Shown in pieces: positions 34,943 to 42,942 of a DNA stretch of 64,000 nucleotides. The notes below the pieces were generated by a model. It was not told where the DNA came from, did not search any database, and saw only the letters and a program-made list of their open reading frames with translations. The stretch spans positions 930,001-994,000 of the forward strand of contig NC_017586.1 in the NCBI RefSeq assembly GCF_000240165.1. The letters are read 5' to 3'. The DNA is from Streptantibioticus cattleyicolor NRRL 8057 = DSM 46488. GTDB taxonomy: Bacteria > Actinomycetota > Actinomycetes > Streptomycetales > Streptomycetaceae. Made by a program: the position numbers and the translations under genes. Position 1 is the first letter of the stretch; every line of letters begins with the position of its first letter.

Positions 34943-35806
34943 GGGCTGGCGGGTCCTCGGTCGTTGGCGGAACGCGGCGGCAGGGGAAGCCGGTTCGCCC
35001 ACGGGTCGGTGCGGGGTCCGCACAGTCTGGTACGGCTGGCGGCCTGGCGGTAGTGGTTGTGACGGTTCGGAGAAAGAGACGGTGGTCACCACGGTCGCCG
35101 GTGGCGGGCGGAAGTCGTCGGCGTCGGGCGGTCGGCCGTCGCCGTCGGGGCGGGTGCATGACGCCGGTGTCGGGGCTGCCGGGGCGGACGGCGGGGGGCG
35201 TGGCGGGTTGCGGTCCCGGCGGCGGGGCGACTCCCCCGTTGGCCCAGGGCGGGGTGAACGAGGGCGGGCCGGTCGTCCACCCGCCGTCGGCAGCGGACGG
35301 TGGAGTGCGCCAACGCCGGCCGTGCTGACACGGCCCCCCGGCGCGTCGGCTTCCGGCCCGTCCGCGCCCCTCGCGAGGCCCGCTGTCCCGGCACCGGCCC
35401 GCGGCCCGCCTGGGCTGCCGCCTTGCGCTCCGCGCCCGTCGCGCGGCCCGCTGTCCCGTGGATGCCGCCGCCTCGCTTCCGCTTGCCCCGATCCCGCCGC
35501 TTCTCCGGCCCCCGCTTCCGGGCAGCACCCGTCACCGTCACAACTGCCGCGCCGCCGGCTCCCGCCTCCGCCTCGGCTCCTCCGGCTCCCCTCCCTGCCA
35601 ACCCCGGCTTCAGCCTGCTCCGCCCGTACCTCGCTCGCCTCCGCCCCCTCCCGCACCCCATCCCCCGGCCACGCCCAGGGCTCAGCCCCCGGGGTCCGCG
35701 CCCGCACCGACCCCGACCGGCGCCGTACTCCGCGCGGGGCACTCCGGCGGAGGCTCGGTGGGCGTTCCCGGGGGCGTGAACGGGGGGTGGCGCGCACCAT
35801 GGGGGC
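34943..35806. other. 864-bp non-coding gap upstream of cvnA
   Basis: No gene is supported. Open frames exist on both strands because of high GC, but their codon third positions are not biased as in real genes. The top strand between about 35300 and 35720 is strongly pyrimidine-rich. A 30-bp direct repeat (28/30) lies at 35361 and 35429. The cvnA promoter should be near 34943-35090. The rest holds no feature I recognise. Confidence 0.5.
35361..35458. repeat. 30-bp direct repeat in the cvnA upstream gap
   Basis: The unit TCCGCGCCC-x-TCGCG-x-GGCCCGCTGTCCCG occurs at 35361-35390 and 35429-35458 with two mismatches. It sits in a low-complexity pyrimidine-rich stretch and has no known role. Confidence 0.6.
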
Positions 35807-36235
35807 ATGGCAGAGACGATGACCGACGCGCAATGGCGAGCTTTCGTCACGGAGGGCACCAGGACCGGGAAGGTGTCGACCGTGCGGGCGGACGGTGGAC
35901 CGCATGTCGCCCCGGTGTGGTTCCTGCTCGACGGGGACGACGTGGTCTTCACGACCGACAAGCGGTCGGTGAAGGGGCGGAACCTGGCGCGGGACGGGCG
36001 GGTGGCGTTGTGCGTGGACGACGACCGTCCGCCGTACGCCTTCGCGGTGCTGCACGGGCGGGCGGTGCTCAGTGAGGATCCGGGGGAGCTGCGGGCGTGG
36101 GCCACCCGGATCGCCGCCCGCTACATGGGTGAGGAGAAGGCGGTGGAGTACGGGGAACGCAACGGTGTGCCGGGCGAGGTCCTGGTGCGGGTGCGGGTCG
36201 ACAAGGTGACGGCGGTCGGTGGCGTGGCGGTTTGA
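35807..36235 (+). CDS. PPOX-class (pyridoxamine-5'-phosphate oxidase-like / F420-dependent) protein
   Basis: The 142-residue split-barrel protein has 'GTRTGKVSTVRADGGPHVAPVWF', 'VVFTTDKRSVKGRNLARDGRVAL' and 'DDRPPYAFAVLHGRAVLSEDPGELRAWATR', a pattern of small F420- or FMN-dependent reductases of the PPOX superfamily in actinomycetes. Cofactor choice is not determinable by eye, but the length favours F420-type enzymes. ATG 35807 has only a weak ribosome site; ATG 35819 is possible. Convergent to the UPF0060 gene at 36317. Confidence 0.85.
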   Translation: MAETMTDAQWRAFVTEGTRTGKVSTVRADGGPHVAPVWFLLDGDDVVFTTDKRSVKGRNLARDGRVALCVDDDRPPYAFAVLHGRAVLSEDPGELRAWATRIAARYMGEEKAVEYGERNGVPGEVLVRVRVDKVTAVGGVAV

Positions 36236-36316
36236 CGGGCCGGCCGGTCCTCACCGGCATCCGGTGGTCGTCCGACGCACGGCGCTTTGTCGACACGTCG
36301 ATGGACGGCCCGGGGG

Positions 36317-36652
36317 TCAGCCGTTGCGGGGGGCGTACATGATGACGGCGACGCCGGCCAGGCAGATCAGGGCGCCCGCGATGTCGTACCGGTCGGGGCG
36401 GAAGCCGTCGGCGAGGACGCCCCAGAGCAGCGAGCCGGCGACGAAGACACCGCCGTAGGCGGCGAGGATGCGGCCGAAGGAGGCGTCGGGTTGGAGGGTG
36501 GCGACGAAGCCGTAGACACCGAGGGCGACCACCCCGGCGGCGGCCCAGGGCCAGCCGCGGTGTTCGCGGACCGCCTGCCAGATCAGCCAGGCGCCGCCGA
36601 TCTCGCAGAGCGCGGCGAGGACGAACAGGGCGGCGGAGCGAAGGGTGATCAT
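36317..36652 (-). CDS. YnfA/UPF0060 small membrane protein
   Basis: The 111-residue protein has four hydrophobic helices: '[20 protein letters not shown]', '[20 protein letters not shown]', '[20 protein letters not shown]' and '[18 protein letters not shown]'. The '[11 protein letters not shown]' motif and '[12 protein letters not shown]' loop are hallmarks of the YnfA family, which is distantly related to small multidrug transporters. It is convergent with the PPOX gene and divergent from the methyltransferase. The function is not proven in the family. Confidence 0.92.
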   Translation of the reverse strand: MITLRSAALFVLAALCEIGGAWLIWQAVREHRGWPWAAAGVVALGVYGFVATLQPDASFGRILAAYGGVFVAGSLLWGVLADGFRPDRYDIAGALICLAGVAVIMYAPRNG

Positions 36653-36724
36653 GCGACCATGATGCCCGCCGCGGGGCCGGCCCGGTCGTGCGGTCCGCGA
36701 TCAGCGCAGGAAGGGGAGCCGCGA

Positions 36725-37330
36725 GTGAGGAACGACGATCCGGCGAGCGTCCGCGAGTTCTTCGCCGCCCGGGCGGACACCTGGGACACCAAGTATCCGG
36801 ACGACACCCCGGCGTACGAGGCGGCCGTGGCCGAACTCGGGCTGCGGGCCGGGGAGTCGGCGCTCGACGCGGGGTGCGGCACGGGGCGGGCGCTGCCGGC
36901 GTTGCGGGCGGCGGTCGGAGCCTCGGGGCGGGTGATCGGGGCGGATCTGACCCCGGAGATGTTGCGGGTGGCGGCCAGGGCGGGGCGGGACCGGGCGGCG
37001 TTGCTGGTGGAGGCGGAGGCGGGGCGGCTGCCGTTGCGGGCGCGTTCGGTGGACGCCGTCTTCGCCGCCGGGCTGGTCCATCACCTGCCGGATCCGGCGG
37101 CCGGGTTGCGGGAGTTCGCGCGCGTGGCCCGGCCGGGGGCGCGGCTGGCCCTGTTCCATCCGCTGGGCCGGGCCGCGCTCGCCGCGCGGCGCGGTTACAC
37201 GCTCACGCCGGACGACGTGCGGGACGAGCCCAATCTCCGTCCACTGCTGACCGGTTCGGGGTGGGAATTGAGCGTCTTCGACGACGGAGACGACCGTTAC
37301 CTGGCGCTCGCGGTGCGGACCGCGGACTGA
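36725..37330 (+). CDS. Class I SAM-dependent methyltransferase
   Basis: The 201-residue protein has the SAM-binding motif I 'ALDAGCGTGRALPALRAAVG' near residue 47, the acidic post-I strand 'VIGADLTPEMLRVA', motif II 'VDAVFAAGLVHHLPDP' and the 'FARVARPGARLALFHPLGR' strand. It is of the UbiE/Methyltransf_11 type and probably methylates a small molecule. GTG 36725 follows GGAAGGGGAG. Its 3' end overlaps the convergent hydrolase gene by 34 bp, in an 18-bp tandem duplication. Confidence 0.88.
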   Translation: MRNDDPASVREFFAARADTWDTKYPDDTPAYEAAVAELGLRAGESALDAGCGTGRALPALRAAVGASGRVIGADLTPEMLRVAARAGRDRAALLVEAEAGRLPLRARSVDAVFAAGLVHHLPDPAAGLREFARVARPGARLALFHPLGRAALAARRGYTLTPDDVRDEPNLRPLLTGSGWELSVFDDGDDRYLALAVRTAD

Positions 37331-38132
37331 ACGGACCGCGCGGACTGAACGGACCGCGCGGCGCCGTCCTCCGCCGCGTCAGCGATGGCGTGCACGAACG
37401 CCTCGGGGTTGTCGAACATCATGCAGTGTCCGGCCTCCGGAACGGTCTCCACCACCACGCCGGCCGCGCGGAGTCCGGTGGCGCCGGTGAGCGGTCCGCT
37501 CAGGGCGCCTTGGAGGTAGCGTCGCGGGATCTCCAGGTCGAGCAGGAGCCGGCGCATGGTGGGGTCGGTGGCACGGACCAGGTGGACCGCGGAACGGTGC
37601 AGCGCCACCGGGTCGGCGAGGCGCATCGTGGCCCGCCACCGCGGCCCGACGCCGGTCAGCACCGCGTCGAGTCCGGGGCCGCGGACGAACTCCTCCTCGC
37701 TCCACCGCGCGATGCCGGAGCTGCCGGGGCGCGGCGGGGTGCCGACGAGCCGGTCGAGGTTGGCCTCGGCCAGGACGAGCCGGCCCACCAGTGCGGGGTG
37801 GCGTGCCGCGAGCACGATGGCCACCGCGCCGCCCATGCTGTGGGCCACCAGTTCGGCGTTCCCGGCGCCGGCCGTGACCAGTGCGGCGGCCAGCGCGTCG
37901 GCGTGTTCCTCCAGGGTGTAGCCGAAGTCCCGGGGCCGGTCGCTGATCCCGAAGCCGGGCAGGTCGACGAAGACGACCGGCGGCCGGAGAGTGCCGGGTG
38001 GGCGGCGATGTGCGCGAAGTAGGGGGCGGACGCGGCCCCGAGTCCGTGGACGTAGACCCGGGCGGGCCCCTCCCCCGGCGCCTCGGTCCAGCGGATCCGG
38101 TCGCCCTGCTCGGTGAACGGCGTGTCGTACAC
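37297..38132 (-). pseudogene. Alpha/beta hydrolase interrupted by a -1 frameshift
   Basis: The N-terminal part (VYDTPFTEQGDRIRW... with 'VYVHGLGAASAPYFAHIAAH') starts at GTG 38132 after GGGGAGG, then runs in the wrong frame after 'HPALSGRR' near 37980. The correct continuation (VVFVDLPGFGISDRPRDFGY, then nucleophile AHSMGGAVAIVLAA, ending ARSVQSARSVQSAVRT) lies in a second frame from about 37980 to 37297. A single missing base near 37970-37985 explains it. The intact length would be about 278 residues. It is either a true pseudogene or a sequencing error. It is divergent from a PadR regulator, so an intact gene would be a likely target. Confidence 0.7.
37321..37356. repeat. Perfect 18-bp tandem duplication
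   Basis: Two consecutive copies of CGCGGACTGAACGGACCG lie in the convergent overlap. The unit includes the methyltransferase stop codon and adds a six-residue repeat (ARSVQS) to the hydrolase C-terminus. It preserves the hydrolase frame. Confidence 0.85.
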
Positions 38133-38287
38133 GGTTCCTCCCCTTCCACCGGCGCCGGTTCCCGGTACGCGGCTCACGGACGTGAACGCGGGCAGGCCGG
38201 CGTCCGCGCCGAGCGATCCGCGCGTCCGGCGGGAAACCCACGCCTCGAAGACCCCTCGAATATACCTCGTCATCGATGTACCAACGT

Positions 38288-38308
38288 AGCGATGCATCAA
38301 AGCGATGC
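38288..38308. promoter_or_regulatory. Direct and inverted repeats upstream of padR-like gene
   Basis: AGCGATGC occurs at 38288-38295 and 38301-38308, and GCATC/GATGC forms an inverted repeat between them, just upstream of ATG 38315. The nearby palindromes CATCGATG and GATGCATC also fall in this 45-bp AT-richer stretch. These could be PadR sites. Confidence 0.4.
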
Positions 38309-38314
38309 GACACA

Positions 38315-38869
38315 ATGACCGGCGTGCTGGAGCTCGCGATTCTCGGATTCCTCTACGACGCCTCACTCCACGGGTACGACCTGCGGCGCCGTATCACGGC
38401 GCTGACCGGGCACGTCCGTCCGATCTCGGAGGGCACGCTGTATCCGGCGATCAAGCGGCTGGAGAAGGCGGGGCTGCTCCGGCGGGAGACGCAGCCGGGC
38501 GCCGCCGCGGCGCCCCGGCACATGCTGACGCTGACTCCGGCCGGACGCGCCGAACTACGGCACCGGCTCGCCGAACCCGTCGAGCAGGACATCACCGACG
38601 AGAACCGCTGGTTCGTCGTCCTGGCCTTCCTGCGCCACCTCGACGACGCCGCCGCGCAGGCGGCCGTGCTCCGCCGCCGGCTGGCCTTCCTGGAGCAGCC
38701 CAGCAGTTACTTCTACGAGGGCGGCCGGCCGCAGAACGCGGAGGAGTTCGACGACCCGTTCCGGCGCGGGGTGCTCGTCATCGCCCGCGCCACCTCGCAG
38801 ACCGAACTGCGGTGGCTGCGCTCGACCATCGAGGAACTGGACGCCCAGGCCCCGCCCACGACCCCCTGA
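38315..38869 (+). CDS. PadR-family transcriptional regulator
   Basis: The 184-residue protein has a PadR winged helix: 'LELAILGFLYDASLHGYDLR', 'SEGTLYPAIKRLEKAGLLRR' and the wing 'PRHMLTLTPAGRAELRHRL', then a C-terminal dimerisation helix domain (LAFLRHLDDAAAQAAVLRR). It is probably a repressor of the divergent hydrolase and itself. ATG 38315 was chosen because the family N-terminus starts there; an upstream ATG at 38276 would place the repeat-bearing promoter inside the gene. Confidence 0.9.
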   Translation: MTGVLELAILGFLYDASLHGYDLRRRITALTGHVRPISEGTLYPAIKRLEKAGLLRRETQPGAAAAPRHMLTLTPAGRAELRHRLAEPVEQDITDENRWFVVLAFLRHLDDAAAQAAVLRRRLAFLEQPSSYFYEGGRPQNAEEFDDPFRRGVLVIARATSQTELRWLRSTIEELDAQAPPTTP

Positions 38870-38941
38870 CCCACGGCCCGTTCACGCGGGCCTCGGCCTC
38901 GTCCACGCAAGCCACGCCCCCCTCACGGCACGCCCCGCCCG

Positions 38942-40309
38942 CTACCGCACCGCCCCCGCCGCCTTCCGCGCCGCCACCAGCACCGGGTCCCACACCGGCG
39001 AGAACGGCGGGGCGTACCCCAGGTCCAGCGCCGTCATCTGCTCGACCGTCATGCCCGCCGTCAGCGCCACCGCGGCGACGTCGACCCGCTTGGCCGCGCC
39101 CTCGCGGCCCACGATCTGGACGCCGAGCAGCCTGCCGCTGCCGCGTTCGGCGAGCATCTTGACGGTCATCGGCGCCGCGCCCGGGTAGTAGCCGGCCCGG
39201 CTGGTGGATTCCACGACCGCGGTGACGTACCGCAGTCCGGCCGCCCGGGCCTGCGACTCCTTCAGCCCGGAGCGGGCGATCTCCACGTCGCAGACCTTGC
39301 TGACCGCGGTGCCCACCACCCCGGGGAACGTGGCGTAGTCGCCGCCGATGTTGGCCCCGATGACCAGGCCGTGCTTGTTGGCGTGGGTGCCGAGGGCGAT
39401 GTGCTGGAGAGCGCCGGAGACGAGGTTGAGCACCTCGACGCAGTCGCCGCCGGCCCAGATCCCCTCGTGGCCGCGGACGCGTTGGGCACGGTCGGTGAGC
39501 AGGCCCCCCGCGTCGCCCAGCGGAAGTCCGGCGGCGCGGGCGAGTTCGGTGTCGGGACGGACGCCGAGGCCCAGGACGACGAGGTCGGCGGGGCGTTCGC
39601 CGGTGTCGGTGGCCACCGCGCGGACGCGTCCGTCGGGACCGGTGAGCACGGCGCGGGCCTCGGCGCCGGTGACCACCTCGATGCCCATGCCCTCCATGGC
39701 CTTGCGCACCAGCAGCCCCATGTCCGGGTCGAGGGTGGACATCGGCTGCTCGCCCCGGTCGAGGAGGGTCACCGACAGCCCCCGGCGGAGCATCGCCTCG
39801 GCCATCTCGACGCCGATGTAGCCGCCGCCGACCACCACCGCGCGGCGCACCCCGTCCCGTTCCAGGCCGCGCAGCACCGCCTCGCCGTCGCCCAGGGTCT
39901 GCACCCCGTACACGCCGGGCGCGTCGATGCCGGAGACCGGCGGGCGCACCGGCACCGCGCCGGTGGCGATGACGAGCTGGTCGAAGCGGTGCCACGCCTC
40001 GCCGCCGCCGTCCGCGTCCCGGGTGCGTACCCGGCGGCCGGCCACGTCGATCTCCGTGACCTCGGTGCCCAGCCGCAGGTCGATGCCACGGGACCGGTGT
40101 TCCTGCGCGGTACGGGCGACGAGGGCGTCGGCGCCGGAGACCTGGCCGCTGATCCAGTAGGGGATGCCGCAGGCGGAGTAGGAGGTGTGCCGGCCGCGTT
40201 CGAAGACCACGATCTCCAGGTCGTCCGGCCCTCTGCGGCGGCGTGCCTGGGAGGCGGCCGACATCCCTGTCGCGTCCGCCCCGATCACCACGAGTCGTTC
40301 CGCCGCCAT
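38942..40309 (-). CDS. CoA-disulfide reductase / NADH oxidase-like FAD enzyme
   Basis: The 455-residue flavoprotein has a first dinucleotide motif 'VVIGADATGMSAASQARRR', the active-site Cys47 in SYSACGIPYWISG as in CoA-disulfide reductase and NADH oxidases, 'VVVGGGYIGVEMAEAML' as the NAD motif, 'GIWAGGDCVEVLNLVSG' and a C-terminal dimerisation domain 'VGTAVSKVCDVEIARSGL'. It would reduce CoA disulfide, other disulfides or O2 with NAD(P)H. The start follows GAGGGGAGA. There is no rhodanese fusion. The first motif reads GADATG rather than GGxAAG, the only mild oddity. Confidence 0.88.
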   Translation of the reverse strand: MAAERLVVIGADATGMSAASQARRRRGPDDLEIVVFERGRHTSYSACGIPYWISGQVSGADALVARTAQEHRSRGIDLRLGTEVTEIDVAGRRVRTRDADGGGEAWHRFDQLVIATGAVPVRPPVSGIDAPGVYGVQTLGDGEAVLRGLERDGVRRAVVVGGGYIGVEMAEAMLRRGLSVTLLDRGEQPMSTLDPDMGLLVRKAMEGMGIEVVTGAEARAVLTGPDGRVRAVATDTGERPADLVVLGLGVRPDTELARAAGLPLGDAGGLLTDRAQRVRGHEGIWAGGDCVEVLNLVSGALQHIALGTHANKHGLVIGANIGGDYATFPGVVGTAVSKVCDVEIARSGLKESQARAAGLRYVTAVVESTSRAGYYPGAAPMTVKMLAERGSGRLLGVQIVGREGAAKRVDVAAVALTAGMTVEQMTALDLGYAPPFSPVWDPVLVAARKAAGAVR

Positions 40310-40467
40310 CGGCCGTCTCCCCTCGTCCCGCCGCGAGGCGGTCGTCCGCCACCGCGCGCCCCTGTCGTACGCCTTCCGCCGCCACCCTGCCGCAACCGGG
40401 GCGCCGCGCGCGACGTGACAACCGGTGACACGCCTTCACGGCATCGGTACCGACGTCAGGAGCAACC

Positions 40468-40899
40468 GTGTTCCGTACCGTTCTCCGCACCTGCGCCGCG
40501 GTCGCCGCGGCCGGGGCGCTCGCGTGCGCCGCGCCGGCCGCCACCGCCGCGCCCCGGGCCGGGCAGGGCTCGCCGCAGTACACCGCCGCCGAGGTCCACC
40601 GGTTCCTTACCGGCTTCTACGGGCAGCACGGCCCCAGCGCGTACCGGCGGATCCATCAGGTGACCCCGGAGCTGCGGCGCCGGGCCGCCGGGACGACCGG
40701 GTACGACCTGCTGCTGTGCGCGCAGAACACGCCGCGCGGCATCGGTGTCGGCGAGGTCACCACCGCGGCGTCGGCGGGGCAGGGCTGGGCGACGGTGACC
40801 ACGCGGTGGTCGGGTGGCGCGCGCCGTTCCTTCACCGCGTACGTGGGGCTGGACCGGCGGCAGCCGCTGCGGCTGAGCGGGATCGACTGCCGGCCGTGA
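40468..40899 (+). CDS. Small secreted protein of unknown function
   Basis: The 143-residue protein has a Sec signal (MFRTVLRTCAAVAAAGALAC, cleavage near 'ATAA|PRAG'), and a mature domain 'AEVHRFLTGFYGQHGPSAYR', 'TTGYDLLLCAQNTPRGIGVG' and 'ATVTTRWSGGARRSFTAYVG', with two Cys likely paired (LLLC, IDCRP). I do not recognise the family; a small NTF2-like or cystatin-like beta fold is possible. GTG 40468 has CAGGAGC upstream. It lies before an RNase gene also secreted. Confidence 0.8.
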   Translation: MFRTVLRTCAAVAAAGALACAAPAATAAPRAGQGSPQYTAAEVHRFLTGFYGQHGPSAYRRIHQVTPELRRRAAGTTGYDLLLCAQNTPRGIGVGEVTTAASAGQGWATVTTRWSGGARRSFTAYVGLDRRQPLRLSGIDCRP

Positions 40900-41105
40900 C
40901 GCCCGCGCCGAGCCGTCCGCCCCGCGTCCCCCGCCCGGCGGACGGCCCGGGCGCCCCCTACATCCTCGCCGCGAACGCCCCGACTCGCCCGCATACACCG
41001 GGACTTCACACATCCGCCAACCCGTGCGCTTGTCAGGTAAACGTCAAGTGAAGCCTCGTCGCAAGCCCTTCTGCCATCCGGTGCGCCGCCTTCACACTGA
41101 CGGAC

Positions 41106-41555
41106 ATGCGACTGAATCTACGCGCGTGGCGCTCCCGTGGTCCGGCGGTGCTCCTCGCCGGGGCGATCGCCCTCGGCCCCGCCACCGTGCTGGCCGCCAC
41201 GGCTCAGGCAGCCACCCCCACGACAGCCTCCTCCGCCGCCCTGCGCCCGGCGGTGACCGTCCACCCCGCCTCCGTCGGCAGCGTCTGCCAGTCGGCGCTG
41301 CCCAGCCAGGCGGACGACACCCTCGACCTGATCGCCCAGGGCGGACCGTTCCCGTACGCCAAGGACGGCGAGGTCTTCTACAACAACGAGGACGTGCTCC
41401 CCAGCGAGCCGACCGGCTACTACCACGCCTACACGGTGAAGACCCCCGGCGTGAGCACGCGCGGCGCCCGCCGGATCGTCACCGCCGACGACGGCACGGA
41501 CTACTACACCGCCGACCACTACTCGACGTTCCAGGTGATCGACTTCAGCTGCTGA
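41106..41555 (+). CDS. Secreted guanyl-specific ribonuclease homologue (RNase Sa family) lacking the catalytic Glu
   Basis: The 149-residue protein has a signal peptide (cleavage near AQA|ATPTT) and aligns closely with RNase Sa: CQSALPSQADDTLDLIAQGG, PFPYAKDGEVFYNNEDVLPS, TGYYHAYTVKTPGVSTRGAR and DYYTADHYSTFQVIDFSC. RNase Sa numbering gives Cys7/96 (here Cys61/149), Glu41 (Glu95), Arg65 (Arg119), Arg69 (Arg123) and His85 (His138). Catalytic base Glu54, in the invariant YYHEY motif, is Ala108 here (YYHAY; codon gcc). Activity is therefore expected to be strongly reduced. The opposite strand carries a hairpin terminator after the stop. Confidence 0.93.
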   Translation: MRLNLRAWRSRGPAVLLAGAIALGPATVLAATAQAATPTTASSAALRPAVTVHPASVGSVCQSALPSQADDTLDLIAQGGPFPYAKDGEVFYNNEDVLPSEPTGYYHAYTVKTPGVSTRGARRIVTADDGTDYYTADHYSTFQVIDFSC

Positions 41556-41573
41556 GCCCGTCTCGGCCCGCCG

Positions 41574-41603
41574 CGGCGGGGTGCCCCGCCGGGCACCCCG
41601 CCG
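41574..41603. terminator. Bidirectional terminator hairpin
   Basis: Perfect 13-bp arms (CGGCGGGGTGCCC and GGGCACCCCGCCG) with a 4-nt loop lie between the convergent RNase-like and tautomerase genes. Confidence 0.85.
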
Positions 41604-41610
41604 TCGCCGT

Positions 41611-41793
41611 TCACCGGTCGGCGACGAGCTTGCCGGCCACGCCCCAGCTCTCGGCCGGGGTCTCCTGGAACCACACGTAGACGGTCTCGGCCGGGATCTG
41701 GTACGCGTCCACGAAGGCGTCGGTGATCCGGCGGACCAGGTCGCGCTTGAGCTCGACGGTGCGCGGACCCTGCTGGATGGTGACGTTCGGCAT
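41611..41793 (-). CDS. 4-oxalocrotonate tautomerase-family protein
   Basis: This 60-residue protein is of the 4-OT fold: Pro2 after Met removal is the catalytic base (MPNVTIQQGPRTVELKRDLV). 'RITDAFVDAYQIPAETVYVW' and 'QETPAESWGVAGKL' complete the beta-alpha-beta unit. It probably tautomerises or dehalogenates a small acid. ATG 41793 follows GGAGGACACC. It lies downstream of a LysR gene in the same direction, 113 bp apart, so a common operon is possible but not certain. Confidence 0.9.
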   Translation of the reverse strand: MPNVTIQQGPRTVELKRDLVRRITDAFVDAYQIPAETVYVWFQETPAESWGVAGKLVADR

Positions 41794-41906
41794 GGTGTCC
41801 TCCCAACTCCCCGGCGGCTCCCGGCGGTTCCGGGCCGCTCACCGGCATGACCCAAGTCCATCGCGGCCGGCCCGGACGGCCAAGGCGCATCCGGCTCTCG
41901 CAGCGA

Positions 41907-42830
41907 TCAGCCGAGGTGATCGCCGAGGGCGGCCAGGGCACCCCCGGCGCGGACGTCGGCGCACGCGGCCAGCAGCTCCCGGGTCCCCGGGGCCGGATCG
42001 GCGCGGTGCACCGCGAGCGCCGTGGTGATGGTGAGCCCGGGCGGGCCGAACGGTACGAAGGCCACCCGGGAGACCCGCAGCCGGGCGGCGTGGGCGGCGT
42101 AGACCACCGTCCACATCGGGGTGCCGGCGCCGATCGCGGCGAGGGTGTCCTCCAGCGTGCTGGCCGGCGGGCCGGGGATCGGCTCGAACCCGGCCTCCCG
42201 GCAGGCGGTGAGCACCAGGTCGACCAGCGGCGGGTTGTTGCGGCGCGGCGTCAACCGCAGCGGCAGCGCGGCCAGTTCGGCGAGGGACACCCGCGCGCGG
42301 CCGGCCACCGGGTGCCCGGCCGGCACCACGGCCACCAGCGGCTCCTGCCAGACCGGCACCACGCGCAGCCGCGGGTCCTCGTCCTGCTCACCGCGGACGA
42401 AGGCGGCGTCGAGGCGGCCGGTGGCGACCTGTTCGAGCCGGTCTCGGGTGGGCGGATGGACCAGCTCCACCCCGGTGTCCGGGGCGTGCCGGGAGAGCGC
42501 GTCCAGCACGGCGTCGAGGTGGCCGCCCATGCCCGTGCTGGTGCCGACGCGCAGCGTACGGCCCGGCCCGGCGGCCTGGCGGGTGACGACGGCGCGGGCC
42601 CGTTCGGCGGCGGCCAGTACGGCGCGGGCCTCGGGGAGCAGCCGTTCGCCGGCCGGGGTGAGGCGCACATGACGCGGTGAACGGTCGAAGAGGTCGACGC
42701 CCAGCTCCCGTTCCAGCCGCCGTATCACCTGGCTGACCGCGGGCTGGCCGATGTGCAGCCGCTCGGCGGCCCGGCCGAAGTGGAGTTCTTCGGCGACGGC
42801 GGTGAAGTACGCGAACTGGCGCAGTTCCAC
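41907..42830 (-). CDS. LysR-family transcriptional regulator
   Basis: The 307-residue regulator has an N-terminal winged helix-turn-helix 'LRQFAYFTAVAEELHFGRAA' and 'RLHIGQPAVSQVIRRLERELG', then a periplasmic-binding-like effector domain (LRVGTSTGMGGHLDAVLDAL; DAAFVRGEQDEDPRLRVVPV). GTG 42830 has GAGGAAAC upstream and begins at the canonical 'VELRQF'. Its target may be the tautomerase gene or the divergent NUDIX gene, since LysR proteins commonly act on an adjacent divergent unit. Confidence 0.92.
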   Translation of the reverse strand: MELRQFAYFTAVAEELHFGRAAERLHIGQPAVSQVIRRLERELGVDLFDRSPRHVRLTPAGERLLPEARAVLAAAERARAVVTRQAAGPGRTLRVGTSTGMGGHLDAVLDALSRHAPDTGVELVHPPTRDRLEQVATGRLDAAFVRGEQDEDPRLRVVPVWQEPLVAVVPAGHPVAGRARVSLAELAALPLRLTPRRNNPPLVDLVLTACREAGFEPIPGPPASTLEDTLAAIGAGTPMWTVVYAAHAARLRVSRVAFVPFGPPGLTITTALAVHRADPAPGTRELLAACADVRAGGALAALGDHLG

Positions 42831-42942
42831 GGGGGTTTCCTCGGCCTTCCTGCGGTACGGGCACGGTGCCCTGGCACGGTACGCGGCGGCCGGACGCCAT
42901 GGTGGTGCGGGGCGGTCGGCGCGGGTCTGCTTGGATGGCGCC

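Noticed and set aside
34943-36055. A longer cvnA reading upstream of ATG 34942
   Set aside because: The frame is open but uses atypical third positions (tca, cta, caa, act), and the first transmembrane helix begins 11 residues after the chosen start.
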